In this document: piece after piece, positions 1 to 13,400 of the stretch | Position numbering within the stretch: position 1 is the stretch's first letter | Layout: every line of letters begins with the position of its first letter | Assembly (NCBI GenBank): GCA_933228895.1 | Contig: OW121848.1 | Span: 140,014,615-140,078,614 of the forward strand | Source of the DNA: Platycnemis pennipes | Lineage: Eukaryota; Arthropoda; Insecta; Odonata; Platycnemididae | Reading direction: 5' to 3' | Length of the DNA stretch: 64,000 nucleotides | Position numbers and translations under genes: made by a program | Notes under the pieces: model-generated | The model's database searches: none | What the model saw: only the letters and a program-made list of their open reading frames with translations | What the model was told of the DNA's origin: nothing

Positions 1-87
1 GACTTAATTTTATTTATTTATCATAGTAATAGTGCAACGAAACTAATAAAAAAACCTTTCCTGATATTAATAATGAATACAAAGGTG

Positions 88-137
88 TATCGGAAATGAT
101 AAAAAATGTTTCTCTAGTGGACTGTACAAAGTGAATT
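88..137. repeat. internally deleted copy of a foldback element
   Basis: The segment joins the outer part of one arm (TATCGGAAATGATAAAAAAT) to the inner part of the opposite arm (from TCTCTAGTGGACTGTAC) of the foldback element described at 35758-35918. It therefore looks like a copy that lost its loop and part of an arm. Confidence 0.6.
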
Positions 138-3100
138 ACAGTAGAAAACCGAAATTACGATCCTCGAAATTATGATATTTTGATATTACAAAGGAAAATA
201 TTCAGTTCCGACCATAAGGGTATCTAAATACATGTAGCAGTACTCAATGTTACGAAATAACTACATTTTGAAATTACGAACCTTGGGTCTCGGTCCAGAT
301 ATGAAAAAATTACTCGTATTTACAAATAATGATGGATCATGGCAGCGTTTTTCAGATGTTCCTTGCCAGATTAAAGTTCCTAATCAGTCATCGTTGGCAT
401 GCACATTATGCATTAGGACAGTTTTGAATCATAGGCGAAGTAGTACATAAAATTTGTCACCGATACGACTAAAAATACATTCGGCTTTGCCAACAACGAG
501 TCAAAAAAAATGTAAATTTGTCAAGTACAGATATACTTGCCCATGAGAAACTAATTGCTACCACCAGCGTTTTCCTCTTATGATCCATGCTATTTTTTGC
601 TACCTGTTTTCCCCAAACAAATCCATGAGGGGTATTCCTAGTGCAGTAATCGTTTACTGCGCGCGTACGCTCATAAACGTTTTCTCAGGCATCGGAAGAG
701 ACACTATGGCATTTGGTTGATAAATTCAGTTGTGCATATCACACATGGAAGCATTTTTCTCTCTACATATTTCAGACTGATTACCCAACCTTACTCCACG
801 GCCTCATTATTCCGATTGACAATAGTCATCATCGAAAGAATCAGCTTTCATTTACCATCCTCATTAAACGTTTCTATGTAGTCATCGAGGAAGGATATCT
901 TCTTCGTAACTAAACATTGCCCTTCCCTTCTTCTGTCGCCAACAGGCAAAAAAAAAAATTCTGAGTTTCCTAGGTTCATACGATCACTTAGTTTGTCGCA
1001 TCAATTCTATATGATGTTTTGCTCAGGGCGCATGCATAATCAACGGTAAAAAACGTTCATATGCCCATACATATATAGGTCTTATAATAGTATTCATTTC
1101 TCGCCTTTCTCTCCTACCCAGCGATTGAAAAAATATCCTAAAAGATATCTTCTTAGCTGAGATCTTCCGGAGTGACAAGGAATCTAATGGGGGTGTTTAC
1201 TCGGAGCCGAAATCGCAATTTTGTACTCGAAATCGTTAGATGGAAACAAGAAAAGAATTTTAATGAAAAAATTAATCTTCTAACCACAACCATTCACTCA
1301 TAAATCAAAAATTTAAATAAGAAAAAGGTGACTCCCACCAAAAAAGCTGCTGTGATAACATTGATGTAATTTTCCTCCCGTACTTGACTGCTTTTCATGG
1401 AAGGGAAGGGAGTGGAGGGGGATTCTCAGAAGGTCTGTTTACACAGGTGCTGTCGCAACTGTCCTATTGGCAGAGTCAGCTGTGTCCCCCCCATTGTGAT
1501 AAGGCGACGTAGCTTCGCGGGCTCAGTTGTGATTGGATGAAGTCGTTATATGTCAGAGGTTGCACCATGCCCACTTTTCCGAAAGGGTTAAAAACATCAG
1601 TTTTTCGCCGCTTATAAGTCGATAAATAATTGGCTCACCAGAAAACGGAAAAATACAGGTCTTTTTATTTTACAAACTCTATCAGATTCGGCAATAAAAA
1701 AATATGGTAAACGACCCCATTCACGTCATCGGAGAGGGAGCAGAAAGCCTCATCAGAATCCTAGTCCAATCAGAGGCACTTTCACCTCTCCCTTGCTTTA
1801 TCGGATGATACACCTGGGAGGACATCAGGGGTGGAAGTTTGCTGGTACCCAGCCAGTTCGGAAGCAGGACACGAATTGACCGGGGTCTTTGGACAGGGGT
1901 GTTGATGCAAAAGACTCTGTGTCTTAACACGGTCAAGGACGTGGAACCCTCTCAGTTCAAAAGAAAAGGATAAACGTTTGAAGAGAAGGTGAAAATGATT
2001 CCGAAATTGAATCAAAAAAGCTAAGTAGAGGTGCTGTTGCAGAAAAGCTTGGTCATTCTGTCACCAGAAGAGCTGACAACTTTTTTTTAATAAACATTTG
2101 TTCATCGTATTTCTTCTTGAATTATTATTTGCTGATTCCTTTTCACAGACTGCCGGAAGTGATCGGAAATTGAGGGAAAGTGAAATAGAAATGCCCGCTC
2201 ATTCCCATGTTCTTTTCTCCCCTGACATTCCCCACCGAGGAAATTCCCCCAGTTTTCCATCTCCTTTGCTCCAAAACTTCGACTTTCTCTCCCCCTCTAC
2301 CTTTCTTTCACATTTGCAGGGAACCCAGCAAAGGCTTTCCTTCCCTCCCACACTGGTCATCTCACCTCAAGTGACCCTTCAAGAACCGCTTTGACATGAA
2401 TACACATTTATAGGTACATTTATGAATTATAACATTGTAAGTCATGCAATTACATTGCAGGATTGCATATATTCCCGGGGTAAATCGCTTCGTTGTGATG
2501 CTGGTCAAGGATACTCGTTCATACGATATTTGATATTCTGAATTATTCATTGTTACGGTCCCGTTGACTAAGTAATATCGAGTTTCTACTGTATTTATCA
2601 TTTTTGATATGGTGAGGTTCAATGGAAACCTGAAAACCTTGGTCGCAAAGCAGTATTTTCAGAATTTAGAGGCGTTGTTGTAGTTTTAATGTAAATGAAC
2701 TATTCTGACCAATGATAGAACAAAGCCTGATGGAAAGGAATGTCAAAACCTATTTATTTCTGTGACTTGAACACACATGTAAGAGCAATGAAGGTGACAA
2801 TGACTATGAAACAGTAATGATTGTTGTGAAGTATTATATTTATTTTTCTGGTTTCTCAGGACACAAACTCCTGCTTTCATACATTTGATTTTGCATTTCC
2901 ATTAGAAGTGCTCATCTCTATATGCACTTTCATTGCAGACTGCATTGTGGCAGTGAGCTTTAGGTGTGCTCTCCATCTTTCGTTTTTAAGATTCTACGGC
3001 AGATAACTTTAATACAATTGCTATACTGTTAAATAAACTATTACATTTTGTTCCTGTAAACTTTCTAGCCATTAAAAGGTGATTATTATTATTTTTCTTC

Positions 3101-4209
3101 TTGCATCTAATGGAATGGTGCATACTATGGGCAGGAAATACAGGATTTCTCCAATCATATACCCTGTTTTAGATGCATTGGTCAGGGTAAAATTTGAACT
3201 CTGTATAGAACTCTTTAAAAGTATATAAGGGTCTTTATGGCTTTTAACCAGGCCTGTCACAATCAATCTTATTGTGTGAGAAAAGAGTTACCAGAATCAA
3301 ATGTAACCAGCTCATAAATGTAGACTCAATGTATGGTAGTTAAGGTATTCTGGGGTATTCATATTCAGCTTTTGTTTCTTTAATACTTAATGTAGTGTAG
3401 ATGCTCTGATTTGATTGGCTTCTCGCTTTGTACCTGACCCATTACAAACTTGTCCAAAATGATGGTTTTATTTTGACTTGTGATTTTTTGTGAAGTTGTT
3501 GTACATAGCTAGTGAGCCAAAGTGAAAGGCAATATTTGAAACATAAATGAAAAGGAGACCTTGTGTAACTGGCATTAAAGAAGTAGATAGACCATTTTTT
3601 CTGTAATTTTAGAAAGGATAAGGAGACACATGTTTAAGAGTAGCAAATGGTATAACTACATGTGATGTATCTTCCACTACTAATCTCTGCCAAGTGAATT
3701 ACGTATTTGGGATTATATTATGACTTTAACCAATTCCTGCCATGTGAAAATATTTTAATGCTTTCTTTCCAGTTTGAATACGTCGATCTAGAGTATATCA
3801 AAAAAAGATTAGAATTGAGGCATAATCTGTGATTGTCATATTTGGAAATATGAGAAAATAAGCTTGTTCCCATGGGTAAATGATACTTGATAATAAGTTA
3901 AAGTATGGATGTTCGGTGTGAGAAGATGACTTGTGCGTTCCTAGTTATCTCCTCAACCTGGAAGAGTGAAAAAATTTGAAACCAAAGCAAGCCAAGAACT
4001 CTGGTTCCTAGAATTCGGTATGTGCTCCATAACCAATTCTCTTCATCTCCATAGCATTTCTTTGTGTGAACCTATGGAGAAAAAAAGCCAGGAAATGCAC
4101 CTCCTTATTTGGTCTAGTTTTAGAGGATAGTAGACTAATGTTCTTAACATCACTCATGAAAGGTCTACTTGTGAGGTTAGCTGGTACTGACCAAATTAAT
4201 ATTTTTCAG
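138..4209. other. no recognisable gene; probably NAA60 intron or upstream DNA
   Basis: The open frames here are short and show no family resemblance. A GC-richer patch at 1740-1950 has overlapping minus-strand frames that I do not recognise. I looked for the N-terminal NAA60 exons (the expected motif is around DWFPIxYP) and did not find them, so they probably lie left of the window. Confidence 0.5.
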
Positions 4210-4440
4210 GTATATTTTAAGTCTTGGAGTAGCAGAGAAGCATAGACGTAATGGGATAGCATCTCTTCTTCTGGATAGCCTCGTGTCACATCTCACAGCA
4301 GATCCATCAACCCCTCCTGCCTCCTCTCCCCCTTCCCCTCACTCTCCTCCATATCACATACCCACAGTGAAAGCACTCTACCTCCATGTCCTTGCTACCA
4401 ATTCCGCAGCCATTCGCTTTTATGAGAGGCGCAATTTCAG
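4210..4440 (+). CDS. NAA60: NAA60 exon with acetyl-CoA-binding loop
   Basis: The acceptor is a T-rich tract ending in TTTTTCAG at 4209, and the donor is TTTCAG|GTTTGT. One base plus 76 codons plus two bases are coded. The exon covers GNAT motif A (RRNGIASLLLDSL) and motif B. Between them lies a loop of about 22 residues dominated by Pro and Ser (DPSTPPASSPPSPHSPP), longer than in human or fly NAA60 as I recall them. Confidence 0.92.
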
Positions 4441-7400
4441 GTTTGTTTAATTTTTTTTGTTAAAGTATCTCATAAGAGTATTGTTAAGACAAGAAATGCA
4501 CATTGTTTACAGAAATAGGTAAAAGAGTCTAATGCTAGAAAAAGGTTTCAAAGTTCAGTTGTCGTTAAGGGATTTCAAATTGACAAATATTTCAGAAACA
4601 TGTTTCTTCACCATCACAGATATTAATGAAAATTGTGAATAGGTATTGGGCTGAAATTCATATCCTGATTTTGCAGAAAAACTTTACCCCTGAAGTCTAG
4701 TGTGTTTCTTTTAATGCCAAATTTTCTCACAAATTCAAACATATTAGCCAAAATTTTCTATGCCAACCACAAAGATTATTAAATGCAATTTAAAATGTTC
4801 CCAGAAATTGACTAAAGTCAAGTGACCAGAATTGTCTTCTGACATCACTGCTCGGTACAGGAATAGAATAGAATAGAAATTTATTGCTCTGTAACAAAGA
4901 TTATTTTTTATAACAAACTCATGCATTGAAGTCAGTTTGGAGGAGTGTCCCCTAAGGCAATCAGCCTGAAGGTGGGGACACTTTCAAGAAAGAAAAATGT
5001 AATACTTCTGACCCAGCTTTCAGCATAATACCTTGCACATAGCACCATACATACAAATATAGAACTTTAAGATAGGTTTTCAATATAACTCAGTATAAAA
5101 ATATACATACAATAGGAATAGCAACAACAACTTATTTTAAGATAAGAAACAATTTTCATTTTCTATGCTCAGTAGCCATGGTTTTAAACATCTTAAGAAT
5201 ATAATCAAGCTCTTTTCATTATTGATATTACTCGGTAGCATATTAAATGACTTTGGCCCTATATAGAGGTAACAATGTTTATATAATGTTAAGCAGAGGT
5301 TTCGCACAACATAACACGAATTTCTTCTAAGGCTATATGAGTGTGGTTTATGATATTTTTTGGCGCATTGCCACTACGATTAAAAAGTAATCTTAATACC
5401 TTGTATATATACTGGTTCCTTAGCGGTAATATCCCTAGCAACTTAAAATTTGGGAAATAAGGTTCAAGACGACCTTTTCGAGCTATCACTCGAACAATAC
5501 CCTTAAGAGCATTTTCTGCTCTTTTTAGGGTATTTGGGTAGTCACTTCCCCAGCATAATAGTCCATAGTTCACTTTGGAGTGCACTACTGCATAATAAAT
5601 TCATTTTCGAAAGTGCAGAGGACATTTGTTGCAAATAAAATATACAGTCGAAGCTCGGTATAACGAGTACTGTCAATGGCTGGGAAATCACTCGCTATAG
5701 CGAGTGCTCGTTATATCCTAAGGTGATGTATTAAGCCTCTCTATTCCCACAGTTGTCCTTACTTTCCATTTTTCTTTCGTTACCATGCTATTAGAAACAG
5801 GCTGTTTTCGTGCACAATTGCATATTTACCGTTTATTTTGCGAATTAAATCTTTCAAATCAATAATTTACGCTTTGCTGAAGTATTCAAGTGTTAACCAG
5901 TACGTCCATTGGTTGGAAATTTGCCTTAATGATTGCAAAAATACAGCATTTTTCGGAGGTCAAAAATATTTCTTACATAATTACATCTTCCAAGCCGTTC
6001 CTAAAATTCACATTCAGTTATCTCTCGAAAATTAGTTGCAGCGAGTATTCATTAACACAAGCAAATGCCTCTGTCGGTTCCGATGCACATCGTGTGTCAT
6101 ACTAGTGCTGCCATCTGGAGGATCTAGAGCAAACAGTAACTACCATGAAATACTATTGCTGAGAATTATCGATTCACTCAAATTTGTTTGTATCCGTGAA
6201 ATCAGGAATCATAAAATAAAAACTTGTTGGACAGGATAAATTTTAATTATTTGCATAACATTGGCCCTGGTAATAATGTTACGATATGATGTGCACTAGG
6301 GAAGTTTGTTTAGACCTTGGAAGAAAATACATTATCAGGAACGAAAATATACTTTTCAAAGCTCCTTTGCTCTTAGAAAGAAGATGAAGATGATAAAATT
6401 TATGATATAATCACTGAAAGAATAATTAAAACCGTGTCATGGATCAACTCGCGACGGGCAGTACACTAGCTCTCATTTTTAACAATTTTGCTATCATAGG
6501 ATCATGCGAATCTGGCAAATGTAGGCGACCCACGAGACATTCGGTTTCATTTTTTTCTTATGCATCTGAACCTATGGAAAAAAGTCAAGACGAGTATTTC
6601 TTTACTTTGTTGTAGTCTCATCATCATCTTCATCTCATTTCATTGCCTGAGTTTCGCAACCTCTCCTTGTCAGTATATACCATACCTACATTCCATTTGC
6701 ATTGTTCACTAAGCCGCGAAATTTTAAAATATCTGAATTGGATCTGAATTTATACTGTCTTTAGTGATGATTTCACTAGCGAATGAAATGAAAGATCCAT
6801 GGATCTTCGGATCCGACCCGACCATCCCTTATTTTTTAGTATCCGGAGTCTTTCTGTTAGCGACTTCTTACCCTCCGCAGCTGCGGTCACCCTAGGCACA
6901 GAGACGCACCGTGGTGATGGGAGCTGTTTATCGACCGCCAGGTCTAGATCCGTCATGTTCAGCGATACCAGGGGCACCTCGTGGAGGATGTGGCTCTTCA
7001 CCACGCATGACGGTCTTGGTGGTCCATAGGCATGGTCTGCCCTTGTCCCACCCTGAAGTCCCTTACTCCTTACCCCCTTTCACTAGCGAATGAAATGAAA
7101 GATCCGTGGATCTTCGGATCCGACCCGACCATCCCTTATTTTTTAGTGGGACTTTGGTAAATCTAATTTAAACAGTAAAAGTATAAAACTGGTGAGTGTT
7201 CTGTTGTAAGGGTTAGAAGTTGAAGTTGATAAAATTTTCGATGCGATGACTGAAAGAAAAGTTTAAACTGCGATAGGGATCGAATTCCGTGCAGTACACC
7301 AGCCCTCGTTCGCTTGATCGATGAATATAGGCTACCCACTTGACATTTATGTATTTTTTTATCACGATACCGGGGTAATGGGGGAAAAGGGTCATATATT

Positions 7401-10400
7401 TTTTTATTTTGCTTTTAGTTGCACAGAAAAATTTTCATCTAATTTCGTGATCGTAGTTACACAACATCTCCTTGCCAATATTTACCAAACCTGCATTCCA
7501 TTCAAGGGGCACTACGATCACTGCACCGCAAAAATTAAAAATCTATGATATGCATCTGCTTTTGCACTGTCTTTTTGGATCTGGATTCGGAACCGAATAA
7601 AATGAAAGATCTGTGGATCTTTGGATCCGACAGATCCAATCCAACTATCCGTAGTTTTATGTTAATCCCCAGTTAGTTCTTTCAATACATTCCATTGCTT
7701 CTTTGAGTTACCTTTTCGCATTTTCAAATTGTAGTATGTAATATGGATTCACAGCATTTCTAAAAGTTGAACGTAACTCATTTCTAAACTTTATAAAAAT
7801 TATTCTCAGGTTTTCATTATTTGGGTGGAGGTGAACTTTATTGTATAAGTAGTTCTTCCGTTCAATTTTTTTAAGATGGAAATCAGTCCTCCACAGTTTT
7901 AGGTTGACTGCTTTGCATTGCCATGCTTTTCCTGTCTGAGGAAAAATTATTGCCATAATTTTTCCTCAGATTCCCTCAAGCAGCTGCTTAAATGATCTAT
8001 GAGTAGTGCAAAACCTTTAGACCTCCCTGTATATCGAGTCCCACTTTAATTGCTTTACCTTTTCCTTAAATACTTTATGACCAAAATACATGGCTCCTGG
8101 GTTGTGTAAGTCATTATACAGGTTAGTTTTGTATGTATAATCATATGTAATGGACAAAGCTGTTGCTGAGTGGTCAGTAATTGCTAAGTGCTTTACCTCA
8201 CATGAAAATCATACTTATAAGAGTTAAAAAATCGAACATATACATGATCTAAACAGGTGGCCGTTTGTTATTCTGGTAGGTTCATTGACTAAACTGATTA
8301 AACCATAGGAGCACAACAGATTAGAGTATTGGTTGGAGTCAATGCTGGATTCCAATATATTTACATTCATATCACCTGTGATAACTAAATTATTTGTAAC
8401 ATTTCTTAACAAAGGTCCGAGTTCTAAATCAAATTGGGATACCGACACCTTCTGATCGAATAATAGCAAGTACATGGAAAACGATAGATTCAAAATTTAT
8501 ATTTATGATCAGACAATCGGCCGACGGTATGTCACATGAAATCGTTTTGTATTTTATATTACTTTCACTGAAAACCATCACACCTCTTGCCCTAGACAGG
8601 TTATTACAATTGCCGATTGAGTTATAGCCATCAATTTTATATAAATCAATTTCATCATTTTTTTATCCAATTTTCAGTCAAAACTAAAATATTAGGTTGA
8701 TAACATAAGCTACTTAAATGTTCGAGAAATAGTTCAAAATTACTTCTCATACTTCTAATGTTTTGTTGATTTATTAAAGAATCTTTTTTTTTATATTTTA
8801 TGACTTATTTAGATTTTGAGAGCTCATTAGAAGGGAACTCATAAATTTGAAATATCTTCCAGGCTAGTAAGAACAATTACTGGATCTTTTTCTTCTTTCC
8901 ACACAAGGATTTTTCCCCCTCTTACCCACAAGTATTTGTACTTTTTACTTTTCTTTGCTTCTTTGGCTGCATTCAGCACGAGTCTTCTTCCTGGACACAG
9001 GCACGTCCACGTACTCAGGAACATCAGGAACGTACAGGTTCAGATGTCAAGTTGAGAAGTCATGTTCAACTCTTTGCTTAACTAGGTTCCATATTGTAGT
9101 GGAAAATGACATTTATTTTTGAATAAAATTAATAGAATATATTATTTTGAGGTTTTTAGCTGTTTCTTGATTGAAACGATCGAAATCATGATTGAAAAGG
9201 GATTTAAAAAAGCACAATCCGACAATTTGCTTTTGATTGACACCCAGATGGGGGCATCCTTCTAAGAAAAAACAGTGATTGCTTTGTCGTAGCAGAGATC
9301 CTTGGGATAATATAATACATTGCATTATATAATTTATGGACGATTTGCTCATTACGATCCATACTACTAAAAAAATCAAAATATATTCAGTTAAGGTATT
9401 AAATAAATGAGGTATATGCATATGCTTTTGCCAAGTATTCATTTAACAACTTACCTCCACGTACATCAGATAAACAATGCCTATGGTGATACCGTGCCGT
9501 GACGTCGTCATTGACGTCGTGTTTTTAAGCTGCGAAAAAGTACCATTTTTAAAGAGTTATATCTTTGTAACACAACTTATTTCTTCAGAAAAATTTTCAT
9601 CAAGCACATTTTTTTGCTAGTAAACTTTACATTAAAAAAGTTATACAAAATAGTGCATGTTCCCCATTCTTCTGTGTTTTGATTTTTTTTCCTTCAATAA
9701 ATTCCTTGAAGGAATTCCTGATTTCTGGCTTATATTCAACTTCTCCAGAGGAATATTTGCTTTCAGAAGTACTTCTACGAGTCTTTTCTTGAGGTTTTCC
9801 TTAAAGTCCTCTATATTTCTCTTAAAACCGGACATAAAGCAACAGAAGTAAAAAATCTCTTGAGAAAGTGAACCCTGTTGTGATATCAAACATGCTATAA
9901 AAATTGTTATAACAAGGTTCAAAAATCTTTCTGCAATCGTTAATGAATGAGGGTGGTTTATTTTGGTGTTATTTTTCATGTGTAACAGAGTTTGGATGCC
10001 ATTATTGTGGAGTGGGACAGCTTTTGCTTATTTCACTCAAAGTATCCATATTTCTCATTTATCGTTGTTTTTTCATAGTCACAAAAAGTTCAGGTCTCTA
10101 ACCTTAACTAACTAATCAGGCAACTGTGTTACCGTATATTTATTTCCTTCACTACATCAAAGTATCAGTACCAGTACGAATGGTTTTTTGTTAATTTTAA
10201 AGAGATAATAAAGTCTAAAAAAAAGTATTCTTAGAATACAAGTGTCAATATTGGCTAATTGCATGTAAGAATTGAGCAGTTTTTTCACCAAATCTCATCC
10301 TCTTATCTTCCAAAACCTTGATAATAATTCTTTTTTGCTAATAACAACTTAAAGACATGCTAAATCAATGCTCCTCTGATTTTTAAGTCCCATCCTGGAT

Positions 10401-13400
10401 TTTTGTTATCTTCTGAAACCTATTTTTTTTTACAAAAATTGCCTAAATATAAGGAGTATTTTCAGTGAGGGATGCTATATTCACACATTTCTTATTTTAT
10501 TTACTTGCTATGTACATGTGAGTATTGGGAAGAAAAATTGACTGGTTTCTGTGTCTTTTTTGGTGTAGTTTAAGTCCAAACTTGTTAGAAAAAAGTATAT
10601 TGACTGATACATTTAGAATAGTAGAAAAATGTATTCTTTCAAAAAGCCCATTTTAATGTTCAAAAGTATCAATGGATTGATTCATTAACCCCTTAGCTTA
10701 GTATTTTTTACTCCTTTTTGCCACTTATTTCACCATTTTTATTGAAATCATATTTTGTAATTATTTGAATCTATTAAAAACATACAGCCCTTATCATAGA
10801 TTTTTTTTGCATTAAGAGAATATTAATTATGCATTAATTAATTATCTGCCTCTTTAACGGAAGGCGAAGTTCTGCCAGCCTGAGAATCACTGTCTCTTTA
10901 AGCCAATGGATTAAGCTTTCCAATGACATCTTTTACATGTCTGCACCAAGTGAAGCAAGTCTCTTGGAGTGTGAAGAAAAAGGCTCTAAAAAGACTTTTT
11001 AGGCATTTGCTCAGCGCATGTCTGACTGTACATTAGAGGCGATTCTTTGTCTGTGAAATCAGGGAATGCGTTTCGGCTCATGATGGTGGATAACTCCTAT
11101 CCACAAATTTTCATTGAAATCTGAGATGGTGAAGCTACGTCTATTTGTTGATTTAAAATGGTATAACCGTAGTGCAATGACATGGAGCCTTCTGTTTATG
11201 ATAAAGCACCCTGAAACAATATGTTATGAATAGTAATTAACATGTGTGAGGTCACCCTAAAGGTTGTTCCCTTTTGTGGTTGATTCTGTCAAAATGCCTT
11301 TTTTAAGGTGTGATTATGGTTACTTACTCTGTTCTATTAACTCTCCTCCACACTGTGCTCCCTGTGCACATTTCTTTAGACCTATACTTTGCATGACTCA
11401 TGCTTTTTTGGTACTAATACTCCTTTTGTGTGTACATTGTTTTCTCTTGAGCACGTAACTTATGAGGGAGTGGCTAGTCAGCTGTACATCTATTATGTTA
11501 GAATGAAGGTTTCCACGATGATGGTTTGATCTCTGCATTTTTTCTCGGGTTTTCTTCCACATGAGTTGGCTTGTAGACTACAGTTTCGCTGGCTCGCGAG
11601 ATCGTACATCTATTATGTTTGAAAGTTAGGGAAAGGGTGTGTTGGTTCAAATTTTACGTAAAAGAAGTCATGAAGCACTTCAAAGTAGTCTGTGGACAGT
11701 GATATGAACTTTTAGCATTGCTAATATTGGTTCTATGTAGTTTATTTTGCGTTAAATTTGGAGTATTTGTCAAATCTTTGAATAACAATGGTATTTTACC
11801 ATTTTCCACGCTATCAATTGTAACTAAACCAGGAATATTGTTTGTTTTAAACTACTCCATAAATATGCCTAAGAGGGCTGTGAAAACAATGGATAGTCAT
11901 TAATTTGTTCATGATTACACCTGCATATGTGTAGTCATATTCACACTTCAAAAATTCTCATTCCTTCTGTTTACTAAGTTATGGGTAAATGTGAAGTCAA
12001 CAAGTATTTGCTTAGATAGTCAGTAAATTAGAAAACTTATGGGTTGAATAACTTAGTTTCCATCACAATATTAGATCAGATGCTGAGGGGCTTCATGAAG
12101 GAGAGAGCTACTTGGAAATTGGACAGAAAATCAATGAATGTAGTCTAGTCAACATTTAGCCTGACATATTTTCTTGATCTTTCCTGACATGGTGCACCAA
12201 ATTTACAATCACTCAGGGAAATTGCTTCAATTTTTCATGGATTTGTTTCTTTGATTTTTGGCATTTTTTAAGGAAGTATTATAGGGAATGATGCAGTTTC
12301 AGGTTACTCTATTTCAAATTAATATGATTGAGTTCAATTGAAAAGTGAATGAGAAATGAATTTGTTGCCATTGTATTGCGATTCCTCTCCTTATTCCCTA
12401 AATATATGCTTTCATTGATTTCATGGCCCGTATTCATAGTCAGGTCTTGAGTCGATCTCAGCTCAGTCTCAGCTCAAGACTGAGATGAGACTGAGACCGC
12501 CATCCGTATTCATAGTTGTTTCTCAGCATGATCTTAAGACTGAGATCAGCTTGAGAACAGCGATGTGCAGTGATTTTGGATATCATTTTTCTCATGCCAG
12601 AAAAAGTGACGATCAGCACTCCGCAAGAACAACGAGAGTAAACTTAAAATTATGGCGGGAGTAAACAAGCTCTTTTCTGTAGAAGAAAAGCTTCAATTCA
12701 ATTGTGAGCATATCAGTCTATTAGAATACAGCAATTTTATTTGTTGCTGTAATTATTAGTGCAGAAATAGCCTTTCATATTAATTAATATCAATTCTGAT
12801 TGAAAAGAAACTTGTAAAAAAAAATTTAGGAGAAGTGGGTTATCGCTGGAGTTGAGTTATCGACTTGGTGACTAATATACTGGTGGATACATAATTATCA
12901 TGTTTATTAATGGGAGGAAAAGTACCTATGTGTGCTAGATTAACTATCCATGTATAACTCAAAAGATTGCATGATCTTAATGCCTAGCATGCACATTGTA
13001 TAGCCTTTATAACGAATAGCTATAATGTATAAAAGCACCAATGGACATAATGATAAACTTGTTATAATGAGGGATATTCATGAGTTCCCCGGATATCAAA
13101 TTACCAAACATTTATTGCATATATAGTGTAGATACAAAAAAGCGGGCTTTTAGCTTTTTAAAGAAGTTGGGAATTCACTGAAAATCACAACATTAATTCA
13201 CTATTAGTTAATCATTACATTCATAAGATAAGAGCAATGTGACGTATTTTTAGTAAACATTCAATGAAACTGCCTCAATTTTCTTTTGCAATGAGATTAT
13301 GATATTTAAATTAATTGCTGATAAAAGCTGCTAATAAAAATTGCTATTATCATATGAAGATCAATAAGAATAAAACTAAGATATCGGTGTGCAGCAAGAG

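Noticed and set aside
6911..7093. VYRPPG motif as a LINE endonuclease
   Set aside because: Only five residues match and nothing else of the domain follows.
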